From positions 43,707-107,706 of the forward strand of contig PGXV01000008.1 of assembly GCA_002839315.1 (NCBI GenBank): a DNA stretch of 64,000 nucleotides. Direction: 5' to 3'. Shown piece by piece: positions 45,401-51,131 of the stretch. Made by a program: the position numbers and the translations under genes. The DNA comes from Spirochaetae bacterium HGW-Spirochaetae-3 (GTDB lineage: Bacteria > Spirochaetota > Spirochaetia > Treponematales > UBA12059). The notes beneath the pieces are model-generated. The model was not told the DNA's origin and made no database searches. It saw only the letters and a list, made by a program, of their open reading frames with translations. How positions within the stretch are numbered: the stretch's first letter is position 1; the number at the start of each line of letters is the position of its first letter.

Positions 45401-45503
45401 CCTGGGGCATCCTCGCGACGCTGAAGCCGCCGAGCACGAGCAGGGTCACGAGCACGATAGTAAGGAGCACCGTGTTCTCGGTGGAGAATCTTGGAAGGTT
45501 CAT
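42426..45503 (-). CDS. RND efflux pump, HAE1/AcrB-like
   Basis: The 1025-residue inner-membrane proton-driven exporter has the normal RND layout: a membrane helix at 12-32, a large periplasmic loop, a block of helices near 330-520, then a second copy. In helix 4 the proton-relay motif reads GLVVDHAIVITENTYR, so the usual Asp-Asp pair is Asp-His, while the Lys of helix 10 region (VLYAGVALAGIAVNDSIVL) is within normal variation. The C-terminal half has RLRPIVLTSVTTIGGLLPTA. The ATG at 45503 with GGGAACGGA upstream is chosen. Substrates are unknown. Confidence 0.94.
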   Translation of the reverse strand: MNLPRFSTENTVLLTIVLVTLLVLGGFSVARMPQEQFSEVPFFWVNVVVPYPGASSSDIEQSVTVKVEREMQGLKSLKRIQSVTSDGLSVVRVEFDDGISNDEFERLFQDARTRLGRVSLPDGALQPIANDFSSNDFLPVIEVAVSGIVPYADISVVARDLQDRVLSVKDVSSVDLVGDRDRRIVVDADRDRLESFGISISELLRAVQQKNVSVPGGALETASREYLLRTVGSLRGIGDFEDVIVRRVDSRGALVRVGDVARVHDDYDEEGETSLFNGERSVLLRVGKVPRGDSIRVIDRVKEIVAAARPSLPDGLSVSLVNDSTVQIRDSIDVLLTNAVQGLVLLSLILFLFLGARNALMTALGIPVTFAATFLVLEALGETINSNTLFGLVLVLGLVVDHAIVITENTYRLRRLGLDKRSAAIEGTGQVAWPIVASSLTTVAAFLPLMILPGTIGKFLRVIPLVVSIALIASTIEAIVFIPAHSAEWPGGDIVKSKPDLFDRLKPRFERLVRTLYRRRLFVVLGFVLVAGGIFSAIPFIRQDLFSAEDFTLFYIDVDLPSGSNRAKTEAVIRSFEERILPLRGNGEVSNVISSVGFRSGGSGGTSAGNVGEIVVDLTEVKEGRKRPIAVIMNEVQAMCADIPGPEKVIYRKAASGPPVSPPIGFRVRGDDYGALIETADGIRGILSGYPELLNIEDTLQAGTPELRIRVNEERAASYGITVASAGAFVRGSYDGFPAGTVFFGNEELDIVVRYAGTGGAGSVRRLLELKIPSPDGRLVPFSAIADLEEGSALAAVKRVDGKREVGVTAEAYSKDGVPAINADVRAWFEGEVMPRYPGLELVVGGEFAEIADLLVQILRVFLIGVFLIYAVLGAQFKSYTQPLLILLSVPMAFAGVVLYLVLSGTPFSTTVLYAGVALAGIAVNDSIVLIEFINYLRKKGVPIADAVVEAASTRLRPIVLTSVTTIGGLLPTAIGLGGYSVVWSPMASTIIFGLLFSTLTALSVVPALYGLLFDRKIKTEEIPV

Positions 45504-45511
45504 TCCGTTCC

Positions 45512-46606
45512 CTACTCCCAACTGGCCGTATCGCCGACCCTCGAGACCGTTAACGGGGTACCCGGTCCCAGGCGCGTCAAGGCGCTGATGACGAGCGTCT
45601 CTCCTTCCGCCAGTCCGGACAGCACCTCGACGCGTACTCCGGAACGCCTGCCGAGCGACAGTTCCCGGACCGCCGCCTTGCCCGCCTCGTCGACGAAGAC
45701 CGCGAACCTGGAGCCGCGTCTGACCAACGAGGCGGTAGGGACGACGATGGCCGGGTCGGTCGCGCGCGCGCGGATGGATACGTTGGCCGACATGCCTGAC
45801 TTGACTCGTCCGCCGAAGGCGTTACGGAACGACACGACGACGGGGAAGCTGCCGGTCGACGGATTCGACCCCGCGCCGACGGCCTCCACGACCCCTTCCG
45901 CGAACTCCTCGCCGAGCGCGGCCGGCACGTAGACGCGGGCCGCCGCCCCCGTCTCTATAAGCCCGACCTCGCGCTCCCCGACGCCGACCGTCAGCCGGAA
46001 GGACGAGGTATCGACGATACGGGCCACCGCCGCCCCCGGGGATATCGTCGCGCCGACCGTGGCGACGTCTTCCTTCGACGCGACGACGCCCGCCATCGGC
46101 GAGCGCAGCCGCGTATCGTTGTACGCCTTCAGCGCAATCTCGTACTGCGCCTTGGCGCCGCTCGCGTCGCCCCGGGCGCGGGTCAGATCCGCCGGCGAGC
46201 TCCTACCGGCCGACGCCAGCCGCTCGGTCGCCTCCAGCTCCAGCCGGGCCGCCTCGTACTGCTCCTTTGACCTATCCAGGCTAAGCGTCGCGATACGGTC
46301 GTCTACCTTAAGCAATTCCTGCCCCTCGGCGACCCTGTCGCCCAGAGAAAACCCTACCGTCTTGACGATGCCCTGGGTCTCCGAGACCGTATAGGCCTCG
46401 CGCGCTCCGGCGACGACGCCCGAAGCCCGTACGTCGTCCACGAGCGGACCGCGCGCCACCGTCAGCGCCTCGACGGCTATAGCCGTCCTCGCCTGGGTCT
46501 CGTCCCAGGCCGTGGCGCCGGTTACCGCGTCCGGCTTGCCGCACGACGCGGCGAGCCCGGCCGCCGAGATCGCGGCGGCGACGATCAGGACCGTTCGGGA
46601 TTTCAT
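45512..46606 (-). CDS. RND periplasmic adaptor lipoprotein (MFP)
   Basis: The 364-residue adaptor links the RND pump to the TolC channel. It has a lipoprotein signal ending GLAASC (Cys about 23), a biotinyl-lipoyl-like half (SETQGIVKTVGFSLGDRVAEGQELLKVDD near 70-98 and SPMAGVVASKEDVATVGATI near 165) flanking a helical hairpin, and a membrane-proximal C-terminal domain. The ATG at 46606 follows AGGGGGCT; the upstream ATG at 46627 would spoil the signal. First gene of the efflux operon. Confidence 0.93.
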   Translation of the reverse strand: MKSRTVLIVAAAISAAGLAASCGKPDAVTGATAWDETQARTAIAVEALTVARGPLVDDVRASGVVAGAREAYTVSETQGIVKTVGFSLGDRVAEGQELLKVDDRIATLSLDRSKEQYEAARLELEATERLASAGRSSPADLTRARGDASGAKAQYEIALKAYNDTRLRSPMAGVVASKEDVATVGATISPGAAVARIVDTSSFRLTVGVGEREVGLIETGAAARVYVPAALGEEFAEGVVEAVGAGSNPSTGSFPVVVSFRNAFGGRVKSGMSANVSIRARATDPAIVVPTASLVRRGSRFAVFVDEAGKAAVRELSLGRRSGVRVEVLSGLAEGETLVISALTRLGPGTPLTVSRVGDTASWE

Positions 46607-46617
46607 CTGTAGCCCCC

Positions 46618-46641
46618 TTATATTCAATTTGTAGAATATAA
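46618..46641 (-). promoter_or_regulatory. 24-bp palindrome before the RND operon, probable operator
   Basis: TTATATTC-N8-GAATATAA is a perfect palindrome just upstream of the adaptor gene's Shine-Dalgarno. It contains a -10-like TATATT. The surrounding 60 nt are AT-rich, unlike the rest of the window. A TetR- or MarR-type repressor would be expected, but none is encoded nearby. Confidence 0.7.
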
Positions 46642-46768
46642 TTAGCGAACAGGCTAAAAACCAGCGTTATGCAACTATAAATGAGTCAGAGGATAGATGC
46701 AAAAAAGATGACGGGCGCAGAGGGAAGCGGCGTTCGAGAGCGGAAGGCGCCAACCCGCCCTGGCGGCC

Positions 46769-47671
46769 CTAGCGCGCGTCGTACAGCCGGTGCCGCCTTC
46801 GCTCGCGCTCCCGCAGCCCCGACGCGAAGGTCCGGGTTCCCGCGAGCACGAGCAGGTAGGAGACGAGGGGCCAGACGAGCATCCATCGCGCGCCTAGCAA
46901 GCGGATGCGGTACAAGCCGATCAGCCCCGTTATTTCACTCGTGGCCGAATTCAGGATCAGCGGATCGAAGCTCATCGTCGTACCGCCGATGAACAGCATG
47001 AATACCCCGAGACGGCCGACGAGCTGGAGCACGGCTACGGTCTGGTCGGCGAAGCACTCGAGGAGCTCCTCCGCCAGGAACGGCATCACGTGGCGCCTGA
47101 ATTTCCACGCGTTTCCAGCGCCGCACGAAGACGCCGCCTCGACGAAAGGCGCGGCGAGCAAGGCGCTCGTCTTGGCGGCAGTCGCGCCGACGATAGGCCC
47201 GAGATCGAGCAGGGACAGGATCGCGCATTGGAAAAGGAAGAGCCGCCAGCCTTGCCACGGCGAGTTGATGGAGAATGGATATATCGCGAAAAAAGCTATG
47301 ACGAAGCTCGGGATACCGGAGAGCGGAGACAGTCCGCGATCCCCGCCCGGCCTTCCGGCCAGCGCGCGGACGCCCCCTATGGTCCCGCCGATAACCGTCC
47401 GCGCGGCGGCGACGAGGAACACGCAGCCGAGGGTCCACCGGAGCCCCCAGACGATGCGGGTAAGGATGTCGTACCCGTACTGATCGGTCCCGCACGGATA
47501 ATACGAGGACGGCGCCTCGGGCGCGAAGAGCCATTCGGTGCCCGAGGGCGTCTCAACCGACCGTATCGTGTCGGAATAGTCCCTCGGGAAGCGCGTGAAG
47601 GCCCCGGGCCAGGCCGCGACGACTATCAGGGCGACGAGTATCGCCATACCGGAAGCGAGCCTAGCGTTCAC
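46769..47671 (-). CDS. Peptide-type ABC permease, DppC-like
   Basis: The 300-residue inner-membrane protein has five or six hydrophobic segments and the DppC hallmark PCGTDQYGYDILTRIVWGLRWTLG-type region near residues 58-80 (here split by one loop), plus a weak EAA loop (KTSALLAAPFVEAASSCGAG). It overlaps the DppB-like gene by 11 nt and starts at GTG 47671. No ATPase or binding protein gene is adjacent, so the remaining parts must be encoded elsewhere or the pair works unusually. Confidence 0.87.
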   Translation of the reverse strand: MNARLASGMAILVALIVVAAWPGAFTRFPRDYSDTIRSVETPSGTEWLFAPEAPSSYYPCGTDQYGYDILTRIVWGLRWTLGCVFLVAAARTVIGGTIGGVRALAGRPGGDRGLSPLSGIPSFVIAFFAIYPFSINSPWQGWRLFLFQCAILSLLDLGPIVGATAAKTSALLAAPFVEAASSCGAGNAWKFRRHVMPFLAEELLECFADQTVAVLQLVGRLGVFMLFIGGTTMSFDPLILNSATSEITGLIGLYRIRLLGARWMLVWPLVSYLLVLAGTRTFASGLRERERRRHRLYDAR

Positions 47672-48587
47672 CGGTCAAGGCCCTCCTCACCGCGTAGAGA
47701 GCGAGCCTGAAGAACTCCCAGGCCGCCAGGTACAGGATCATGACGCCGAGGAGCACCGCGACGGCGACCGGATACTGATACGACTCTATCCAACCCGCGC
47801 GCCGTCCCGAGAAGCCTACCAGGAACAGGAACCGGGTAATACCCGGAAGCGCGAAGATATACTCGGCCATGAAGAGATTCGCCTGCATGATACCGAGCAG
47901 CGTCGGCAGCTCCGTCGATATCGAGGGGATGACGGCGGCGCCGATATGCTTGAGCCGTACGGTACGCTTTGACAGGCCCTTGGACAGGGCGAAAACGGCG
48001 AACGGCTCGCGCTCGGCGTCGACGGATTTCCGGAGCGTCGTCTTGAACGCGAACGCGAAGGGATAGACAGTAAGGAGGACGAAAGGCAAGAGCAGGAACA
48101 CCCCGCTCGCCGCGTCGTGGGAGATGCGGCCTATCTTGAAGCCGGTGGCGTCGAGGATCACTATGGTGACGAGCTGCAATAGGATAGCGGAGATAAAGTC
48201 GGGTATCGCGTACAGAGAGCCGAGTATCGACGACGCGACGTCCGCCGCCCTGCCCCGCAGCGAGAGACCGAGGGCGACTCCGGCCGCCATGCCCACGGAT
48301 CCCGCCGACACCACGTAGAGTAACGATACCGCGAAGAAACGCGGCGCTACGTCGAAGAAGTTCCAGACGGTCGATCCGAGGCTGTATTCGAACGACGAGC
48401 CGTCGGCCAGCCCGCGTAGCCAGCCCGCGATAGCCTCGAGCGCGGGGCCGAGGACGAAAGCGGGAGCCCCGGCGCGTTTCTCGAACAGTAGCGGAGTCGC
48501 GGCTATAAGGAGGACGGCGACAGGCGCTACGATCACCGATGCTATGGAAATTACTCGTTTCCCTGACTTTTCAGCTATAGAAACCAT
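47661..48587 (-). CDS. Peptide-type ABC permease, DppB-like
   Basis: The 308-residue membrane protein has about six hydrophobic segments. The EAA-like coupling loop is visible as EPFAVFALSKGLSKRTVRLKH near 195-215, followed by ALPGITRFLFLVGFSGRR. The N-terminus is shorter and more divergent than in typical DppB. The ATG at 48587 lacks a strong Shine-Dalgarno. It pairs with the overlapping DppC-like gene. Confidence 0.86.
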   Translation of the reverse strand: MVSIAEKSGKRVISIASVIVAPVAVLLIAATPLLFEKRAGAPAFVLGPALEAIAGWLRGLADGSSFEYSLGSTVWNFFDVAPRFFAVSLLYVVSAGSVGMAAGVALGLSLRGRAADVASSILGSLYAIPDFISAILLQLVTIVILDATGFKIGRISHDAASGVFLLLPFVLLTVYPFAFAFKTTLRKSVDAEREPFAVFALSKGLSKRTVRLKHIGAAVIPSISTELPTLLGIMQANLFMAEYIFALPGITRFLFLVGFSGRRAGWIESYQYPVAVAVLLGVMILYLAAWEFFRLALYAVRRALTGER

Positions 48588-48765
48588 ACTATAGTGATAG
48601 AATCCCCCGATTATCGGGATCGGTCAACTCGAAACGGTTCGCCGGCGAGGCTAGCACCGCAAAGTACGCGACCCCGACCTGACAGGTCATCGGGCCTGGC
48701 CAACCGATGGGCCGAGGGACGGCGAGACGGCGCCCCGGGCGGCCGAGGCGCCCATCCCGTCGATC

Positions 48766-49746
48766 CTAGCGCGCGAGGTCGGAGGCGCCCGCGGTAGCGG
48801 CGTCTATGGCCGCCATAACGGAGTCGTCCAGCTTCGCGACTAGATCCATGGCCTTCATGTTCTCGATCACCTGCTCGGGACGCGACGCGCCGGTCATCAC
48901 GGTGCTGACGCGGGGATTCCTGGCGCACCATGCTATGGCCAGCTGCGCGCTCGTGGCGCCGAGCTCCTTGGCGATGGGAGCCAGCCGGGCCGCCGCCTCG
49001 AGCTTGGCTGGCTTAAGCGAGCTATCCTTTAGCCAGCCGTACTGGTCGAGTGACAGCCGCGAACCGGCGGGTATCCCGCTGGCATACTTGCCCGATAGCA
49101 CGCCGGAAGCCAGCGGGCTCCACGTGGTCAGCCCCAGGCCCGTGGTGTCGTACAGGCGCGCGAACTGGCGCTCCACGCGGTCGCGGACGAACAGGTTATA
49201 CTGAGGCTGCTCCATTACGGGCTTGCGGAGGTTGCGGCGGTCGGCTATCTCCCATGCCTGACGGTACTCCTCCGCGCTCCACTCGCTGGTGCCCCAGTAC
49301 ATAGCCCTTCCCGACGCGACGATGTCGCTCATGGCCCATACCGTTTCCTCTATGGGCGTATCCGGATCCGGGCGGTGGCAGAACAATAGGTCGACGTAGT
49401 CCATGCCCAGCCGCTTCAGGCTACCGTCGATGCCTTCGAGGAGGCGTTTCCGGTTGAGCGTATTCTTCTCGTTAGGGCCATCGTGCAGCCCCCAGAACAG
49501 CTTGGTGGAGACGAGAAACGAACCGCGCCTGAGTCCGAGGCGCTTCAAGGCCGCGCCCATTATCTCTTCGGATTTCCCGCCCGCGTATACCTCCGCGTTG
49601 TCGAAGAAGTTGACTCCGGCGTCGTAGGCCGTCTTCAGCGACCCGGCCGCGGCATCTACATCGACCTGATTCCCATACGTTACCCACGAGCCTATGGACA
49701 GTACGCTCGTCTTTATTCCAGAATTTCCCAATCTCCTGTATTCCAT
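48766..49746 (-). CDS. Aldo/keto reductase, potassium-channel beta-subunit-like
   Basis: The 326-residue NADPH-dependent oxidoreductase has the full AKR tetrad: Asp and Tyr in [15 protein letters not shown] near 48-62, Lys in LVSTKLFWG near 85 and His in DLLFCHRPD near 120. [21 protein letters not shown] and [16 protein letters not shown] place it in the AKR6 (Kv-beta-like, YghZ/GerA) group. GGAGGAACC precedes the ATG; the upstream open frame is not conserved. Physiological substrate unknown. Confidence 0.94.
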   Translation of the reverse strand: MEYRRLGNSGIKTSVLSIGSWVTYGNQVDVDAAAGSLKTAYDAGVNFFDNAEVYAGGKSEEIMGAALKRLGLRRGSFLVSTKLFWGLHDGPNEKNTLNRKRLLEGIDGSLKRLGMDYVDLLFCHRPDPDTPIEETVWAMSDIVASGRAMYWGTSEWSAEEYRQAWEIADRRNLRKPVMEQPQYNLFVRDRVERQFARLYDTTGLGLTTWSPLASGVLSGKYASGIPAGSRLSLDQYGWLKDSSLKPAKLEAAARLAPIAKELGATSAQLAIAWCARNPRVSTVMTGASRPEQVIENMKAMDLVAKLDDSVMAAIDAATAGASDLAR

Positions 49747-49985
49747 GGTTCCTCCGTCGGCCTCGACAGTCGCGACGCCATTAGTACAAAGTGCTAGCGA
49801 CGCGGACCGGGAGTCAAGGGAACTGGCGCCGCGATTCATGGCCCATGCCGTCCCCGCCTCGGCGACAAGCCGATCCAGCCCGCTCACTGCGAGCCTCGGC
49901 CGCTCCCCGATATCGGTCGCGAAGGCCGCGGGGTCGACCTTCGTTTCTCAGTCACTGCGGATAACGCGGAACGGCAACCGGCTTG
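49747..49985. other. Intergenic region upstream of aldo/keto reductase
   Basis: No gene, repeat or RNA is seen here. It should hold the promoter of the aldo/keto reductase, but no convincing -35/-10 pair stands out. Together with the tRNA locus that follows, it makes a protein-free stretch from 49747 to 50303. Confidence 0.5.
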
Positions 49986-50023
49986 AAAAGAAAACGGCCT
50001 TTCCCGTAATCGGAAAAGGCCGT
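49986..50023 (-). terminator. Rho-independent terminator of the tRNA-Pro locus
   Basis: On the minus strand a stem of CGGCCTTT pairing with AAAGGCCG (50015-50022 with 49995-50002), with a few further pairs, is followed by TTTTCTTTT (49986-49994). It lies directly downstream of the 3' half of the outer tRNA-like element, where the terminator of a normal tRNA gene would be. Confidence 0.9.
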
Positions 50024-50026
50024 CAA

Positions 50027-50053
50027 TCGGGCAACCGAGATTCCAACCGGGGA
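50027..50053 (-). pseudogene. 3' half of a degenerate tRNA-Pro (outer element)
   Basis: On the minus strand this reads as the T-arm, acceptor 3' strand (TTGCCCG) and discriminator A of a tRNA-Pro. It is identical to the intact tRNA over its last 17 nt, but the T-loop is TTGGAAT (conserved C56 lost), one T-stem pair is broken and there is no encoded CCA. Its acceptor strand pairs perfectly with the 5' fragment at 50249-50255. Confidence 0.8.
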
Positions 50054-50118
50054 TCCCCGCTCCTATCGGCGCGGCTACTGTCACGATCCCTCGACTATCC
50101 GTCACGATGAACTTAAGA

Positions 50119-50215
50119 AGATTTCTTGGTCGGGCAACCGAGATTCGAACCCGGGACCCCTAGTCCCCCAGACTAGTACGCTAACCAGCTGCGCTATTGC
50201 CCGACCAAGAAATCT
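50119..50215. repeat. Perfect 19-bp inverted repeat around tRNA-Pro
   Basis: AGATTTCTTGGTCGGGCAA (50119-50137) and its exact complement (50197-50215) extend the 7-bp acceptor stem by 12 further pairs. The tRNA 5' leader is therefore fully complementary to the CCA end and trailer. Confidence 0.93.
50127..50203 (-). tRNA. tRNA-Pro(GGG), CCA encoded
   Basis: The 77-nt gene folds fully: acceptor CGGGCAA/TTGCCCG with the C1-G72 and A73 identity bases of bacterial tRNA-Pro, D-arm GCGC/GCGT, anticodon stem CTAGT/ACTAG with loop CTGGGGG (anticodon GGG), T-arm with TTCGAAT, and an encoded CCA. It reads Pro codons CCC and CCU. It lies between two halves of a degenerate second copy and shares that copy's promoter and terminator. 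Confidence 0.97.
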
Positions 50216-50230
50216 ATTATCCACGTCGTG

Positions 50231-50255
50231 ACGCAACCAACCGCGCTATTGCCCG
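50231..50255 (-). pseudogene. 5' half of a degenerate tRNA-Pro (outer element)
   Basis: On the minus strand this reads acceptor CGGGCAA, TA, and a complete D-arm GCGC-GGTTGGTT-GCGT. The first 13 nt equal those of the intact tRNA-Pro. The sequence diverges after the D-arm, where an anticodon arm should begin. It lies about 16 nt after the predicted transcription start. Confidence 0.8.
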
Positions 50256-50277
50256 TCACGCGTTTCCGCGCCCGCGA

Positions 50278-50307
50278 ATACTAGCACGCTGCCGGAACCC
50301 GTGTCAA
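50278..50307 (-). promoter_or_regulatory. Sigma-70 promoter of the tRNA-Pro locus
   Basis: On the minus strand -35 TTGACA (50302-50307) and -10 TAGTAT (50278-50283) are 18 bp apart. The predicted start near 50271 is just before the outer 5' tRNA half and about 68 nt before the intact tRNA. The -35 overlaps the stop codon of the TIGR02757 gene. Confidence 0.82.
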
Positions 50308-51131
50308 TGAAAGCACCCGAAGCATTCGTCCGGATCGAGGTCGGGGCGAATACCGGGGCGGGTCATGCAGAAGTCGTAACGAACCGGGTCGTCCGGACGG
50401 ATGGCCCGGAATGCGGCGCCCGCCTCCCTCGCGGCCTTGAGGTCGGTAGAGCGCCTGGTCACGAATCCTAGCCGCCTGCAGGCCGCGGCCATATGGGTAT
50501 CGAGCGGGACGACGAGGCGCGACGGGTCGGCGTCGCGCCAATGTCCCGGGTCTACGGCGTCGCGCCTGGTCATCCATCGCAGGTACATGAATACGCGCTT
50601 GGCGGCGGACCCCCGGGCGGGATCGGGGAAGAGGTTCGATCGCCAGGCGCCTCGATCGGGGAGGAGGCCTTTCGGGGCGGCCGATACGAGCGCCCGGACG
50701 AACCTGGAAGCGGCTACCGCGTAATCGGGTTCCCCGGGATCGTCGCCGTCGAGGAAGGCGCGCTCGAGGCCTCCGCGATCGGCCGCCAGGTTCCTGGCTG
50801 CGCATATGAACGGCGCGAGGTCGGACGCATCGAAGAAACGGTAACGGAATCCCGCCAGGGCGGCGGCGACGGCCCCGTCGTCCATCGTCGCCAGGGCCGA
50901 CGCGGGACGGGGGCCGAAGGGCGCTAGCGCCGTCTCGGCGGCGCGCATGATCAGCGATGCGTTACCGAGCGACAGCGCCGCGGCGACGAGCCCCGCCAGC
51001 TCGGCGTCGGCGGGATCGGCGTAGCGCCGGACCACGACCAGCGGGTCGGGATAGAGCCAGGACGGATCGTTATATCGTTCGTATAGCGCCTCGAGGAGGG
51101 CGTACAGGTCGGGGATGGGCGCCGGATTCAG
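50304..51131 (-). CDS. TIGR02757 (DUF2400) family protein, probable CTG start
   Basis: Conserved protein of unknown function, 275 residues if read from CTG 51131. The only standard start, GTG 51035, would drop the region LYALLEALYERYNDPSWLYP then DPL, which matches the N-terminus normal for TIGR02757 proteins. The frame is open through it and no ATG, GTG or TTG occurs further upstream. CTG at 51129-51131 overlaps the TGA of the upstream TPR gene as CTGA, copying the ATGA overlaps common in this window. Later family features are RRYADPADAELAGLVAAALS, WRSNLFPDPARGSA, LVVPLDTHMAAACRRLG and the Cys-rich end ECFGCF. No function is known. Confidence 0.85.
   Translation of the reverse strand: MNPAPIPDLYALLEALYERYNDPSWLYPDPLVVVRRYADPADAELAGLVAAALSLGNASLIMRAAETALAPFGPRPASALATMDDGAVAAALAGFRYRFFDASDLAPFICAARNLAADRGGLERAFLDGDDPGEPDYAVAASRFVRALVSAAPKGLLPDRGAWRSNLFPDPARGSAAKRVFMYLRWMTRRDAVDPGHWRDADPSRLVVPLDTHMAAACRRLGFVTRRSTDLKAAREAGAAFRAIRPDDPVRYDFCMTRPGIRPDLDPDECFGCFH

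Larger units (their letters stand above)
50100..50233. repeat. 8-bp inverted repeat enclosing the inner tRNA
   Basis: CGTCACGA (50100-50107) and TCGTGACG (50226-50233) are perfectly complementary and flank the inner tRNA with its 19-bp repeat. A further copy, GTCACGAT, occurs at 50080-50087. This stem sits between the outer acceptor stem and the inner helix, giving nested complementary arms. Confidence 0.7.

Noticed and set aside
44049-45932. A 627-codon plus-strand open frame opposite the RND pump and adaptor
   Set aside because: Antisense shadow; it spans two real genes and has no family features.
50027-50053. The 3' tRNA fragment as an integrative-element attachment scar
   Set aside because: No integrase or mobile genes are near, the fragment carries several changes, and a matching 5' fragment on the other side is not explained by tRNA-targeted integration.
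49884-50110. Short open frames over the tRNA-Pro locus and terminator
   Set aside because: They cross an obvious terminator and tRNA sequences and have no domain or ribosome-binding support.
50119-50215. The 19-bp inverted repeat as a transcription terminator
   Set aside because: Its arms enclose a full tRNA and no T-tract follows; the real terminator is at 49986-50023.
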